Of a DNA stretch of 64,000 bases, positions 42,154 through 51,721 are shown piece after piece. A program made the position numbers and the translations under genes. Below the pieces are notes generated by a model, which saw only the letters and a list, made by a program, of their open reading frames with translations, did not search any database and was not told the origin of the DNA. The stretch's first letter is position 1. Each line of letters begins with the position of its first letter. This DNA comes from Prevotella sp. (GTDB lineage Bacteria; Bacteroidota; Bacteroidia; Bacteroidales; Bacteroidaceae): positions 62,001 through 126,000 of the forward strand of contig SUYI01000005.1 of the NCBI GenBank assembly GCA_015060485.1. The letters are read 5' to 3'.

Positions 42154-43682
42154 TGCTTTCTAATGTTTTTAATCCGGTAGAGACAATCTTTAGCACCTTT
42201 TGCAAATAACATGGTTGCTGAAAGGTCAATAATGAGGAATATAATCATACCAATGGCACTATAGGCTATCCAATTCCCAATGGTACGATATGGACTAAAA
42301 GGAATATAATGTGTTATACATAGTGAAGAGCCAATAGCAAAAGCTGAAATGGCATAATTTCTTATAATATTCTGCCAATAGGTGCGTATAGATTCCTTGA
42401 AACCAGCTGTAAAAAGATAGTAAGGTTTCCATATCACAACAATGGGGATTAGGCTGGCAAGTTTGCCCAGTAATATACCAATAATGCCCCATTTGAGTCC
42501 GCAAATGACAGTGCCCCCAACATTAATGATGAGTTCTGCCCAGGCAGACCATACATCGGCATAGAGGCCATGCGCATAGTTGAAAGCATCTACAGAATTG
42601 CGGGAATTAGTGATATAAATATAGATAACCAATAGAATGAGGATACGGTTATCCATGATATATTCGCTTCCTAACCAATGAGAGATGAATGGTTCCAAAA
42701 AGGCGTATAGTGAGAACGTGAGTGTGGCGGCTATAGTGTGTTGTATAGTAGTATATTCCCAAAAAACCTTCAACATACGTTCTTTATCTCCTTCTGCAAC
42801 TAAATTTCCCACACTAGCTCCTACACTACCTGTGACTGCAGAGAAGATGGAAATCAGTTTTGAAACGATAATCATATAGTTGCCATAGTATGCAACCATT
42901 TTTAATGACACAAATAAGAAGATGAATAGTTCATCACTCTTTACCAATACAAAATCCTTTATTTTATGAATAAAGACCTGTTTGGTTTTTGTAATTATTT
43001 CCGGGTATTGTTTAAGAAGTTGTTTCCCCTGTTTTTTGTCAACATGGAGCCATGGATATTCTTTGTTAATTTTCCAATTGAGAATGATACATCCTATGAT
43101 ACCAAATATAAACTCGATAGCAACCCATAAGTATAAATTCTTGTAGTGATATGCTAGATATATCTGAAGTCCCAACTTTACTAGATTGGCTGATTGGTAA
43201 TAGATGGCTACCAGATAGTTCTTTTGGTCAGCTGAAAGGAGAACTTGCCGATAGTTAATAAAGTAGCCTATGAGTGATGATCCGAGGAAAGAGTAGAAAG
43301 CGAAATAAATGATACCTAATCCTAATCCTGCATTTGAGAAGATGAGTGGGAAGAATAGGCTGACAATAACAGCTGCAACAAAGATAATACTACCAATCCA
43401 GTTGTATAAATAACCTAATAGTGAGAGAATATCTTGAATCTCTTTTCTGTTATTAGTCTGAAGTGGCTTAAAAAGGAAGTAACCAATACATGCAGAAATA
43501 CCTAACTCAGAAAGGTTAAGATAGCCAAGTATATTGCTGAGAGTCCCGGTTAATCCAATGAACTCTGCTCCCAGATTATCAAGAAATATTTTACGGGAAA
43601 AAAAAGTCAGAAAGAGTGTAAGGAAATAAAAAAATAAGTTTACTTCCGCATTCAGCAAGCTTTTATGGACTCTTTCTCCCAT
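42150..43682 (-). CDS. wzx: Wzx-like polysaccharide flippase (MOP/MATE superfamily)
   Basis: A 510-residue protein with about twelve to fourteen hydrophobic segments, such as LFFYFLTLFLTFFSR and YLNLSELGISACIGYFLF. This is the Wzx-type polysaccharide biosynthesis family, which flips undecaprenyl-diphosphate oligosaccharides to the periplasm. It lies in the operon between two groups of GT2 genes and is the only such flippase in the window. It shares the operon with Wzy and Wzc-like genes, which supports a Wzx/Wzy pathway. No unusual features. Confidence 0.85.
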   Translation of the reverse strand: MGERVHKSLLNAEVNLFFYFLTLFLTFFSRKIFLDNLGAEFIGLTGTLSNILGYLNLSELGISACIGYFLFKPLQTNNRKEIQDILSLLGYLYNWIGSIIFVAAVIVSLFFPLIFSNAGLGLGIIYFAFYSFLGSSLIGYFINYRQVLLSADQKNYLVAIYYQSANLVKLGLQIYLAYHYKNLYLWVAIEFIFGIIGCIILNWKINKEYPWLHVDKKQGKQLLKQYPEIITKTKQVFIHKIKDFVLVKSDELFIFLFVSLKMVAYYGNYMIIVSKLISIFSAVTGSVGASVGNLVAEGDKERMLKVFWEYTTIQHTIAATLTFSLYAFLEPFISHWLGSEYIMDNRILILLVIYIYITNSRNSVDAFNYAHGLYADVWSAWAELIINVGGTVICGLKWGIIGILLGKLASLIPIVVIWKPYYLFTAGFKESIRTYWQNIIRNYAISAFAIGSSLCITHYIPFSPYRTIGNWIAYSAIGMIIFLIIDLSATMLFAKGAKDCLYRIKNIRKQ

Positions 43683-43685
43683 GGG

Positions 43686-44894
43686 TTATTTGTCGTGAGT
43701 AGTATGGATGAAGTCCGTGTTTCTGCGACTTATTTTCGGGATATTTAGTACCATCTTCCATACTAGTGCAGGAACTGATAATATCTTACCAAATACAGTT
43801 TGGCTACGAAGTTGTTTAGGTATTGCTAAATAAAGAGAGATGCAGATGGCTAAAAACAGACACCACCACTTGATATACCATGAGAGTGATAATAGAAGTG
43901 AGAATATTGTCATGAATATGCACACTACGAAAGCACCCACCACCAACATGGAGCGAGGAATCAGTGCTTGTTGGATAGTCTTGTTGATGTAATCGATATT
44001 ACCTGTCCTAATGGCATAGGGCAGATGGGGTAATTGCATGAAAAGACTTTGAATCTGGGCGGTCATCCAACGAAGGCGCTGTTTTTGGAAATTGTCTTTG
44101 TTGGATACTTTCTCATCAAAAACATGAATATCAGGTTCATACTTGATAAAAACCTTCTGAAGCAAAAGATGTGCTTCCAATTCTTTATCTTCTCCCACTG
44201 AAGATAAATTATAAACATTTTCTTTAAATAATTGATAATCGAAACACATGCCGGAACCAATCAAGGCCGCTGAAAGGCCAATACGGTTATGGGCCTTACG
44301 GAAAATAGTGTTATTAATCTCTTCGCTGACACCATCCAATACGGCGACATCGTTATTGCTGTTTTTTGCACACCGGTGGCACTGGATGGCTTTGTAACCC
44401 TTGGCACATTCTGTGTTTAGCTGTTCCAAGAAATGGGGCTCCACGACATTGTCGGCATCCAAAATTACGATAAAATCGTAATCTTCCTTTATCTGATCCA
44501 TCGCATACTGCATGGCTTTGGCTTTGCTACTCTTTTCAAATACGGGTTGGAGTAGGGTAATAGGGAGCTCGCTCAACTTTTGGTTAGTCTCAGGCTGCAT
44601 GTGGTCGGAAATGACAGCCACATGGAAACTGTTATAGGGATAATACTGTGCTAAGAATTTCTGAACCGAATTGACGATGACCCGGTCTTCGTTATAGGCG
44701 GGATAAAGAATCAGGTAGGAAAAGAAATCCTTTTTCCGCATTGCTAATACCTGTCCTGTTAGGTATCTTGTTAGTTTGGAAGCTCGCTTTTTCCATAATA
44801 TTGAGACCATAGCAAAAAAGAGAACATATACTACAGATGCAGCCATGAACAACCAAAGCGTGATATCGATGATATGAATGAGCTTCCAAATCAT
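43686..44894 (-). CDS. Membrane-bound GT2 glycosyltransferase (processive-type motifs)
   Basis: A 402-residue GT2 enzyme with one N-terminal and two to three C-terminal helices. The catalytic motifs are visible: FIVILDADNVVEPHF (D-x-D), SSVGEDKELEAHL (the E-D motif) and QKQRLRWMTAQ (the Q-x-x-R-W motif). These belong to the cellulose-synthase-like or processive GT2 group, though short polymers or single transfer are also possible. It is directly before a paralogue at 44903, in which these motifs are broken. It is part of the main operon. Confidence 0.83.
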   Translation of the reverse strand: MIWKLIHIIDITLWLFMAASVVYVLFFAMVSILWKKRASKLTRYLTGQVLAMRKKDFFSYLILYPAYNEDRVIVNSVQKFLAQYYPYNSFHVAVISDHMQPETNQKLSELPITLLQPVFEKSSKAKAMQYAMDQIKEDYDFIVILDADNVVEPHFLEQLNTECAKGYKAIQCHRCAKNSNNDVAVLDGVSEEINNTIFRKAHNRIGLSAALIGSGMCFDYQLFKENVYNLSSVGEDKELEAHLLLQKVFIKYEPDIHVFDEKVSNKDNFQKQRLRWMTAQIQSLFMQLPHLPYAIRTGNIDYINKTIQQALIPRSMLVVGAFVVCIFMTIFSLLLSLSWYIKWWCLFLAICISLYLAIPKQLRSQTVFGKILSVPALVWKMVLNIPKISRRNTDFIHTTHDK

Positions 44895-44902
44895 AGTACG
44901 AC

Positions 44903-46069
44903 TTATTTTTGTAGGTCAATTTTCTTGAGAATCATCCTGCCTAAAGAGAATTTGTTAAGAACTGAACTCAGCAAAACTATGGGAACCAGGAAGAAGGTAC
45001 GGTCCCACTTCTCATCGACCAAGTAATTAGGTGTGGCAATAGCAAAAATGAGTACCACAATAGCAAATAATGCCCACCATTTAAGTGCTGCTGACATATA
45101 AATGAAGGGGACAACAACGCACATGACAATAATAATTAACATGAGAATCATTCGCGGAATAAGCATCCATTGCAAAAGCTTGTCTAATAGATAGTAATGA
45201 CGATTCATAATTGCCATAGGAATAAAGCGGGCATTTCGGATGAAAGTTTTGACTTGTTCCCATATCCAATTGCGGTGCTGGCGATTAAAATCATCTGCTT
45301 CACGTGACTTCTCACCATAGACGAAAATGTTGTCAAAATAATCTATATAGATATGCTGGCGGGTTAACGCTGCTTCCAACTCTTTATCGGCCCAATATGG
45401 TTTTGCATATTGTAAGTACTCTTTCAACCAATTGAATTCGAAAGCGTTACCAGAACTTTGCATAGATGTCGGAAGACCTACGCTGATATGGCCACGGCGG
45501 AAGATGGAGTTGTTAATCTCTTCAAAGACTGCACTCAGGCGAGCGGTTACCGTATCACGGTTTAGCGACAATTTGTGTGTCTGAATGGCCTTGGTTCCTG
45601 CGGACTCATAAGCATCATTAATTTGTGTCAGAAAGTCAGTCTCTACCACATCGCCTGCTTCTAAAATGATGGCAACATCGTAAATCTTAAACTGGGGCAG
45701 GTTGTTAATGGCTAATTGAAGGGATTTGATACGAGAACTCTTTTCGAAATTGGGTGTCAGCAGGGTAATGGGTTGCTGAGCCAAATGGAATAAGGTCATC
45801 TCATCCTCTTGATCAGCAATAACTGTCACGTCAAATTGACGCATGGGATAGGATTGTCCCAAGATGGAGTTTATCGTCATCATGACACTTTTCCCATTAT
45901 GATGGGTAGGAATCAAGATGATAAAACGATTCATGGTTCTCGCTTTGGGCGTTTCGCTATGTCTAGCAAAGAGAGAGGTAACAGCAAATATACCCAAATA
46001 CAAAACAGTCAGAGAAATCCAAATAAATAGGATCCAATCAATATATGTGAGAATGTTCCAGAGAGTCAT
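44903..46069 (-). CDS. Membrane-bound GT2 paralogue with degenerate motifs
   Basis: A 388-residue paralogue of the gene at 43686, with the same membrane layout (one N-terminal helix, about two near the C-terminus). The D-x-D is altered to EAGD (VAIILEAGDVV), the E-D motif to WADKELEAAL, and the Q-x-x-R-W motif to RQHRNW. So the active site seems damaged, while the fold and length are kept. It may be inactive and serve as a partner of its neighbour, or it may have a different mechanism. The gene is not truncated or frameshifted. Confidence 0.8.
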   Translation of the reverse strand: MTLWNILTYIDWILFIWISLTVLYLGIFAVTSLFARHSETPKARTMNRFIILIPTHHNGKSVMMTINSILGQSYPMRQFDVTVIADQEDEMTLFHLAQQPITLLTPNFEKSSRIKSLQLAINNLPQFKIYDVAIILEAGDVVETDFLTQINDAYESAGTKAIQTHKLSLNRDTVTARLSAVFEEINNSIFRRGHISVGLPTSMQSSGNAFEFNWLKEYLQYAKPYWADKELEAALTRQHIYIDYFDNIFVYGEKSREADDFNRQHRNWIWEQVKTFIRNARFIPMAIMNRHYYLLDKLLQWMLIPRMILMLIIIVMCVVVPFIYMSAALKWWALFAIVVLIFAIATPNYLVDEKWDRTFFLVPIVLLSSVLNKFSLGRMILKKIDLQK

Positions 46070-46071
46070 AA

Positions 46072-47001
46072 TTAAACAAGTTGACAGTTGAAAGATGACA
46101 GTTGACAGTTATAGAAATCTTTAATCCCTCTAAAAGTGGCTTGGGCCAGATCGGGGCGGCGTTGGAGAGTATATTTGATGGCGTCTCGAAGAGCAACGAT
46201 ACCTATCAGGTAGAGATAAGATAGATATTTTTGAGGGCTATTGATATTGCGTTTGGCAAACAATAGCCGGTTTCGAGTCATGTAGTAGGTTCGGAGGGGA
46301 CTGTTTTGACCGGTGGTTTGGCTTTCCTTGTGAAAGATGGTGCAGGCGGGTTCGTACCAAATGTCGTAACCAGCACGGTGAATCATCATAGACCAATCTA
46401 ATTCTTCGTAATACAAAAAATAGCACTCAGGCATGAGTCCGGCCTTCTCAATGACTTCCTGTTTGACCATCATAGCTGCGCCGTGAGCATATGGCGTGGG
46501 GCGAGCTGTGTCGTATTGGCTATTATCGGCTTCTCCACAGCCAATAGCACGATTGCGCATGGTTATTGAAGAAAGTGAGGTGTAGCCCGCATACTGGATT
46601 AGGTTATCGCCCCATGAAAAACGTATCTTTGGACAAACAACACCAATCTTTGGAGAACTTTCCAGTCGATCTATTAATGGCTGAAACATCTTACTTCTTA
46701 CATCTTCTTTCTTACATCGCAGTAGCGTATCGTTGTTGAGGAAGAAAAGGAATTTGCCTTGGGCAGCTTGGATGCCGAGGTTGTTTCCGCCAGCAAAGCC
46801 CAAGTTTTTGGGAGAGCGAATGACTTTAACTTGGGGATAGCGTTGCTCAATTTCTGTGGCTTCGTCTTCTTTGGAAGCATTATCTACCACGATAACCTCT
46901 ATGGACTCGTCCTCTAAAGGTAATGTGTCTATCAATTCACAGGTATCCTTTAGCCCGTTATAATTGATTGTTATTATCGATAATTCACACTCTCGATGCA
47001 C
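46072..47001 (-). CDS. GT2 family glycosyltransferase (rhamnosyltransferase-like)
   Basis: A 309-residue GT2 enzyme. It has LSIITINYNGLKDTCELID, VIVVDNASKEDE, NLGFAGGNNLGIQAA and FFLNNDTLL, the pattern of the rhamnosyl/galactofuranosyl-transferase-like GT2 group. LYYEELDWSMMIHRAGY carries the conserved E-x-D-W site. The C-terminal NCQLSSFNCQLV is encoded by a heptamer array (46080-46110) and appears to be a later addition. It overlaps the Wzy gene by 17 bases. Confidence 0.85.
   Translation of the reverse strand: MHRECELSIITINYNGLKDTCELIDTLPLEDESIEVIVVDNASKEDEATEIEQRYPQVKVIRSPKNLGFAGGNNLGIQAAQGKFLFFLNNDTLLRCKKEDVRSKMFQPLIDRLESSPKIGVVCPKIRFSWGDNLIQYAGYTSLSSITMRNRAIGCGEADNSQYDTARPTPYAHGAAMMVKQEVIEKAGLMPECYFLYYEELDWSMMIHRAGYDIWYEPACTIFHKESQTTGQNSPLRTYYMTRNRLLFAKRNINSPQKYLSYLYLIGIVALRDAIKYTLQRRPDLAQATFRGIKDFYNCQLSSFNCQLV
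46080..46110 (-). repeat. Heptamer tandem repeat, AACTGTC type
   Basis: On the minus strand the units AACTGTC, AACTGTC, ATCTTTC, AACTGTC follow each other and supply the last codons of the GT2 gene. Same unit length as the arrays at 9-36, 117-145 and 24020-24050. Confidence 0.8.
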
Positions 47002-48502
47002 GCTTTTTCTCTAACTTCAGTCGTTTCTTTTCTTCTTGTATAGCAAGTTCTTTAGATTCCCACTCTATCCATTCTTTTTCCATATAAGGTAATGCATATA
47101 CCAAACTAAGTCCACCATAATACAAAACACAATTCGGAAACTGCATCAAAATCTGGTTACCATATCCTCCTAACTGAATGGAAACGAATGCACAACAAAA
47201 ACCGGCTCCAATCCCTCGCAAAGATGGACTCGTAATTCTGAACAATACAATCCAGCATGCCCCCGCAAACATGAAAAAAGTCGTAATCAAGAAAATGGTA
47301 ATTCCAATAATACCTGTATGAACCCAAATCCAAACATATTCTGAGTCTGGAGGAATGGCGGATAATTTTCGAAATTTATTGTTAGCAGGTACATTTTGGT
47401 ATGTGTTGCCAATACCGATACCCCACGGAGCATCTTGTAGATATTTTTTCATAGCTTGCTGGTTAATGGTTCTCACATTTGCAGAAGCGTCTTTCCTATC
47501 AAATGCTGTCCTCATTCTACGAATCATTTGATTGCCTTGTCCAATATTTGTGAAAGCAATAAGAATAAAAGCCAAAATGCCAACCAAGGTTATGGGGATA
47601 GCTATTTTAAATGATTTAGAAAGGAAAATAAAAACGAAAATCCCAGCAAAGAAACATGCCATAGCCGTTCTGGTCCCAGATGGAAACATGGCCCATAAGC
47701 TAATAACTCCTGTAATCCCAAATACTATTCTATATTTAGTGATTTTTGACGTTAATGAAAAAATCAGAAATGCAACAGCTGTTGTTGCCATTCCGACACC
47801 AAAAGCAGCTGCATCGCTATATATGGAAAAATATCTAATTAGTGTCCCTCCTTGAAGAATGTGAGTAGTACGATGCGCTTCAATGAATTGACTTTCAGAA
47901 GGCGTAAAGCCAAATGTTTTTTGTTTCCATACCCAAAATGCAGCAAAAAGAGATAAAATAGTCCATAGGATTAAGTATTTTATTAAAATTTTAGGAGTAC
48001 TTATATATATTATATAAACTAAAAAACAATATAATATTTGAAATCCAATTTTTCTTGCACCTGAATACCATTCTGCAAATTGAATGCCAACATCACAGGT
48101 ATCGTTTATAAGTTGTAAAGTACAAAAACTACACCAAATAATCAACATGAAAAGCATTAAATTAGCGCATCGTTCGAAATGACTATCTTTAACATCTATG
48201 ATAGCTATGGCTAATAAAATGATCTCTAATATCTCATTATATAGAGACATTGGTATGGGTAAAAAAAGAATTCCTCTTAAAAAGATAATATAATTGACTA
48301 TACATAGTATCCAAAATACTAACATTCGGTATTTAAATGCTAGATAAATGAACAAAACCAAGGTAGGAATAGAACAGAATAAAGTAAAACCTCCTAATCC
48401 CGATGTAGCAAGTTGGTAAAGAGCTAACGAAAACAAGAGAAAGAGTAGCAATACTCTTCCCCCGTTTTCTTGTGCATATGTCTTAAATACGGAGTTAGCC
48501 AT
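46985..48502 (-). CDS. wzy: O-antigen ligase/Wzy-like polymerase
   Basis: A 505-residue multi-pass protein with about eleven hydrophobic helices and a large external loop (around residues 340-400, with DAPWGIGIGNTYQNVPANN). This is the pattern of the Wzy_C/O-antigen ligase family. It probably polymerises the flipped repeat units outside the inner membrane. The C-terminus is charged and Lys-rich. The operon also has Wzx and Wzc-like genes, and no other polymerase candidate is seen. It shares a one-base overlap (TAATG) with the Wzc-like gene. Confidence 0.78.
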   Translation of the reverse strand: MANSVFKTYAQENGGRVLLLFLLFSLALYQLATSGLGGFTLFCSIPTLVLFIYLAFKYRMLVFWILCIVNYIIFLRGILFLPIPMSLYNEILEIILLAIAIIDVKDSHFERCANLMLFMLIIWCSFCTLQLINDTCDVGIQFAEWYSGARKIGFQILYCFLVYIIYISTPKILIKYLILWTILSLFAAFWVWKQKTFGFTPSESQFIEAHRTTHILQGGTLIRYFSIYSDAAAFGVGMATTAVAFLIFSLTSKITKYRIVFGITGVISLWAMFPSGTRTAMACFFAGIFVFIFLSKSFKIAIPITLVGILAFILIAFTNIGQGNQMIRRMRTAFDRKDASANVRTINQQAMKKYLQDAPWGIGIGNTYQNVPANNKFRKLSAIPPDSEYVWIWVHTGIIGITIFLITTFFMFAGACWIVLFRITSPSLRGIGAGFCCAFVSIQLGGYGNQILMQFPNCVLYYGGLSLVYALPYMEKEWIEWESKELAIQEEKKRLKLEKKRASRV

Positions 48503-50685
48503 TACTTGCCGTGTTCATTCTCAGTCGCAGTCAGACCTAGTTGTGAGACACGATAGACAAAGTTGTTGAATTTCGTATATGGTGGCAACTGGCCTACAAA
48601 TTCTTCAACGGCATAGCGACTGGCTTCTGTGAGATACATAAAGAGTGAATCCTTGTGGCTCTCGTCCAACATCGCCTGTACTTCCTTCAATGCCTTTTGG
48701 TCGACATCTTTCCATGTACGGTTAGCGCGAGTAACCATCATATTCACGGTGCCCATATTGAGCAGGGCAGGAGAGATGGAGTTTTCGTTCAAATTAGGAT
48801 ATTCAATGATGGCAATTTCATCGGGCAAAATGTCTGGGCATAAATCCTTAATGTCTTTAGCCAGAATGAAGCGGCTGTCTTCTGCCAAGAAGTCCTCATC
48901 GTAAGTCAAACGGCGAACCTGCAAACCAATGGAAATCCAATAGTTCTCCAGTTCTTGGGCTAAATAGCTCTTGCCATTGCCAGAGTCGGTAGATATCAAA
49001 TTCAGTACATTCTGCTGGCCTTCCTGGAAATGGGGGAGAAGGGCCTTGCTGAGTTGTTTCATGGCCATGTCACCAATGGTCTTGTTGAAACGGCGGTAAC
49101 GTAGATTGCTTTCTTTGGGGTAACAGCCCATGACAGGAACCTTGGTGATACGCTCAGACCGCATACGGTCACGAAGGGTGCGATCCAACAGCTCGATGAT
49201 AAAGAACCATAATGCTGTCAACATAAATGTCAACAAGAAAGCGCCCAGCAAAATCATCATACGATTGGTGGGTTGTGCATTCAATGGGAACATGGGGGGA
49301 TTGAGCACACGAAGGGCTGCAGTGCTCATCTGCAAGTTACGCTGGCGAAGACGAGCTGCATTGAGTGCCTTCAGCATTTCCATATAGTTGCCCTCAATGA
49401 AACCTATATGACGAGCTTTACGATCCAACGTGGCACCAATGGGTGCAAAGAATAGGTATTGCTTGTCAAGGCTTTGTTTCATTATGTCAGTAGCTGTCAT
49501 CTCGGCCTTTGTCTTCTCTAAAAGGAGAAGCTGTTCCAACCAACGACTTAGCATGTCATTAGCTTTAACTCCGGTTTCCGTACTGTAGGTAGAGGCTTCA
49601 ATATCTTTTGTTAACTCAGTCACACGACCAGTAACTGCCTGTAAATCCCGTTGGGCTTTAGCTAATTCCTCTTGGGACTCTGAGTCGCGACCACCGCCTT
49701 CGCTGCTCATGAGACGTAGATTTGAAATACGAGACTGGATACGGGAAATATCTTTAATTTGGTTGGTGAATTCCTGGTTGGCACGAATGACCTGTGCGCG
49801 ATTTCCTAATTGACGCTCTAACCAATCAAGTAAATGTTTAGCACGTGTATAATTCAATAATTGGTCATTACGGAAATTCTGTTGCTGCGCTTCAAGATTA
49901 GCCACCATTTTTGTTTGTTCGCCGTAATTGATAATTTTCTTGGATATGTTATAGCGAATCAAATCATCTTCTGCATTAGATAGTACTTTATATAGACGAG
50001 CGACTTCTTTTTCAAAGAATTTAATTACATTACTTGTTTCACCAAAGCGAATCTGCTGGTATTGGCGGGCAAACACCTCGTTGAGAATATCTAACGTATT
50101 ATACGCTATACCAGCATCGTTGGCTGAATAACCAATATCAATAATATCAGTATTATTTAATTGCATTACTTTAAGTCTTGCTGTAATACTATTGATGCCA
50201 AAATACTGATGGTAGTTCAATAAACCAAATAAATAATTACTTTGGTTGGGTTTTTCGTACGCTTTTAAATTGGCATAGGTCTGAGACTCATTATTGTGAT
50301 TAATGAGTGCTTTCACATCAGCAGGAACCATGGCATTGAGTTGTCGGAAATGCTCGGCAGAAATGTAATTGTTGTCCTTGTTGGGGTTACCATACATCAT
50401 ACAACGACCAAACAGACGTAATGCCACCTCATGGATGGTGTTGTCTGTCGTAATAATCAGAATCAAGTTTTTGATATTCGTTTGGGAATTACCACCAGCA
50501 ACACCAACACCTCCTTCTAAGTTATATGCGGTAATCATACCGGTATAAATGGTGGTATTCGTATCGTAGACACGCTCCATGTGGCGAGTTGAAAACCATG
50601 CAACAATGAGGGCAATCATGGGTAGAATGACCAAATACCAACGTATTTTATAAAGGAAGCGGACGATGTATCTAAATAAATCCAT
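48502..50685 (-). CDS. wzc: Wzc-like polysaccharide co-polymerase
   Basis: A 727-residue protein with an N-terminal helix (residues 16-29), a long periplasmic coiled-coil part and a second helix near 468-490 (MMILLGAFLLTFMLTALWFFII), followed by a cytoplasmic ATPase-like domain. The P-loop is ISTDSGNGKSYLAQ near residues 565-577. The expected Walker A' (usually D-x-P) is IEYPNL, and no Tyr-rich tail is seen, so tyrosine kinase activity is doubtful. It controls chain length and export in the Wzx/Wzy pathway. It neighbours a TolC-like outer-membrane protein rather than a Wza-type exporter. Confidence 0.83.
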   Translation of the reverse strand: MDLFRYIVRFLYKIRWYLVILPMIALIVAWFSTRHMERVYDTNTTIYTGMITAYNLEGGVGVAGGNSQTNIKNLILIITTDNTIHEVALRLFGRCMMYGNPNKDNNYISAEHFRQLNAMVPADVKALINHNNESQTYANLKAYEKPNQSNYLFGLLNYHQYFGINSITARLKVMQLNNTDIIDIGYSANDAGIAYNTLDILNEVFARQYQQIRFGETSNVIKFFEKEVARLYKVLSNAEDDLIRYNISKKIINYGEQTKMVANLEAQQQNFRNDQLLNYTRAKHLLDWLERQLGNRAQVIRANQEFTNQIKDISRIQSRISNLRLMSSEGGGRDSESQEELAKAQRDLQAVTGRVTELTKDIEASTYSTETGVKANDMLSRWLEQLLLLEKTKAEMTATDIMKQSLDKQYLFFAPIGATLDRKARHIGFIEGNYMEMLKALNAARLRQRNLQMSTAALRVLNPPMFPLNAQPTNRMMILLGAFLLTFMLTALWFFIIELLDRTLRDRMRSERITKVPVMGCYPKESNLRYRRFNKTIGDMAMKQLSKALLPHFQEGQQNVLNLISTDSGNGKSYLAQELENYWISIGLQVRRLTYDEDFLAEDSRFILAKDIKDLCPDILPDEIAIIEYPNLNENSISPALLNMGTVNMMVTRANRTWKDVDQKALKEVQAMLDESHKDSLFMYLTEASRYAVEEFVGQLPPYTKFNNFVYRVSQLGLTATENEHGK

Positions 50686-50703
50686 AATATGCTGTTTAAT
50701 AAG

Positions 50704-51699
50704 TTATTTCTTGTTCTTTTTCTCAGCCTTCTTGGCTAACTTGGCAGCCTTTTCCTGAGCCTTCTGCTCGGCTTTCTCCATTTCGGCATATCTCTTCTCC
50801 TCAGCCTTAGCAGTCTTGCGAATCTGCTTGTCAATAGCTTTGTTTTCTTTGCGAATCTGTTTTTCCGTCTTTTGGTCACCGCTATCTAAAGTAATTTCTG
50901 TAGTGGTGTTAGTCAAAATGGGGGTATGGGATAACAATTCCAAAGTAATTATATCTGTAGTAATATCGGTTTGCATCGATTGATAGGCTTGAACATTACC
51001 CATTTCGTGCTGTTTGACCCACGCATAGTCTTCGATGCTCATGTTTCCTTGATGGAAGTCTTCCAAATTCAGTGCACCAGCGCCTTGATAGGCAGCAGCG
51101 GCCTCACCAGCAGTCTTTAAAGTGACAAGCGCATTTGTAATTTTAATAAAAAGTGTAGCAATCTGCCTTTTTAATTCATCATAGGCCTGATCTTTGCTGT
51201 ACATAGCTATATCCGCTTCTAATTTTTTTCGCTTCACAGCTGCTGTCAAGTCCAAAATGTCTTCCAGAGGAACCGCCAAATTGACACCCACATTCCAATA
51301 ACTTTGCTCGCTGCCTTGGAATTGCTGGAGTACCATGTTGTAGGAACTGGAACTTTGTCCCCACATATCGGTCTTACCATAAGCATAACTGGCATGGCCC
51401 GTAACATAGGAAAAGATATGGCGCTTTTGTTTGGCGACTTCCGCTTTTGCCAGTTCCTGAGCCTTTTCCAAAGACAGAATGTTCGGATTTTGCTTGGCAT
51501 TTTCAAAGAGTACTGCCAAAGGTGGCAGGTGGAAATTCGAAAAATTAATGGTACTTTCCTCACTGGAATCGAAGAAACCAGCGCTGATACCACTGTTGTT
51601 ATATTGGGCAGAAGCCGCTAAAGGTAAAAAAGTAAAAAGGTAAAAAGGTAAAAACCTCTTTGCACACTTGATTACCATGTTGTTACGAATGATTTTCAT
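50704..51699 (-). CDS. Half-size TolC-like outer-membrane export protein
   Basis: A 331-residue protein with a signal peptide (about residues 1-31, cut after ASA). The mature part has one TolC/OEP repeat: NPNILSLEKAQELAKAEV and YDELKRQIATLFIKITNAL are coiled-coil helices, with beta-like stretches (YVTGHASYAYG; SYWNVGVNLAVPL) between them. Normal TolC proteins have two repeats and are longer, so this one may work as an oligomer. The last about 60 residues are a Lys/Glu-rich coiled coil. The signal core FLPFYLFTFLPL is encoded by an 8-bp repeat. It replaces Wza in this operon. Confidence 0.7.
   Translation of the reverse strand: MKIIRNNMVIKCAKRFLPFYLFTFLPLAASAQYNNSGISAGFFDSSEESTINFSNFHLPPLAVLFENAKQNPNILSLEKAQELAKAEVAKQKRHIFSYVTGHASYAYGKTDMWGQSSSSYNMVLQQFQGSEQSYWNVGVNLAVPLEDILDLTAAVKRKKLEADIAMYSKDQAYDELKRQIATLFIKITNALVTLKTAGEAAAAYQGAGALNLEDFHQGNMSIEDYAWVKQHEMGNVQAYQSMQTDITTDIITLELLSHTPILTNTTTEITLDSGDQKTEKQIRKENKAIDKQIRKTAKAEEKRYAEMEKAEQKAQEKAAKLAKKAEKKNKK
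51619..51654 (-). repeat. Octamer repeat encoding a signal-peptide core
   Basis: The plus strand reads as copies of AAAGGTAA or AAAAGTAA in a row. On the coding strand they encode FLPFYLFTFLPL, an eight-residue period, the hydrophobic core of the signal peptide of the TolC-like protein. A similar array lies at 54990-55027 in a non-coding place. Confidence 0.75.
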
Positions 51700-51721
51700 A
51701 TTTTACTTTCTATCTTTTTTC

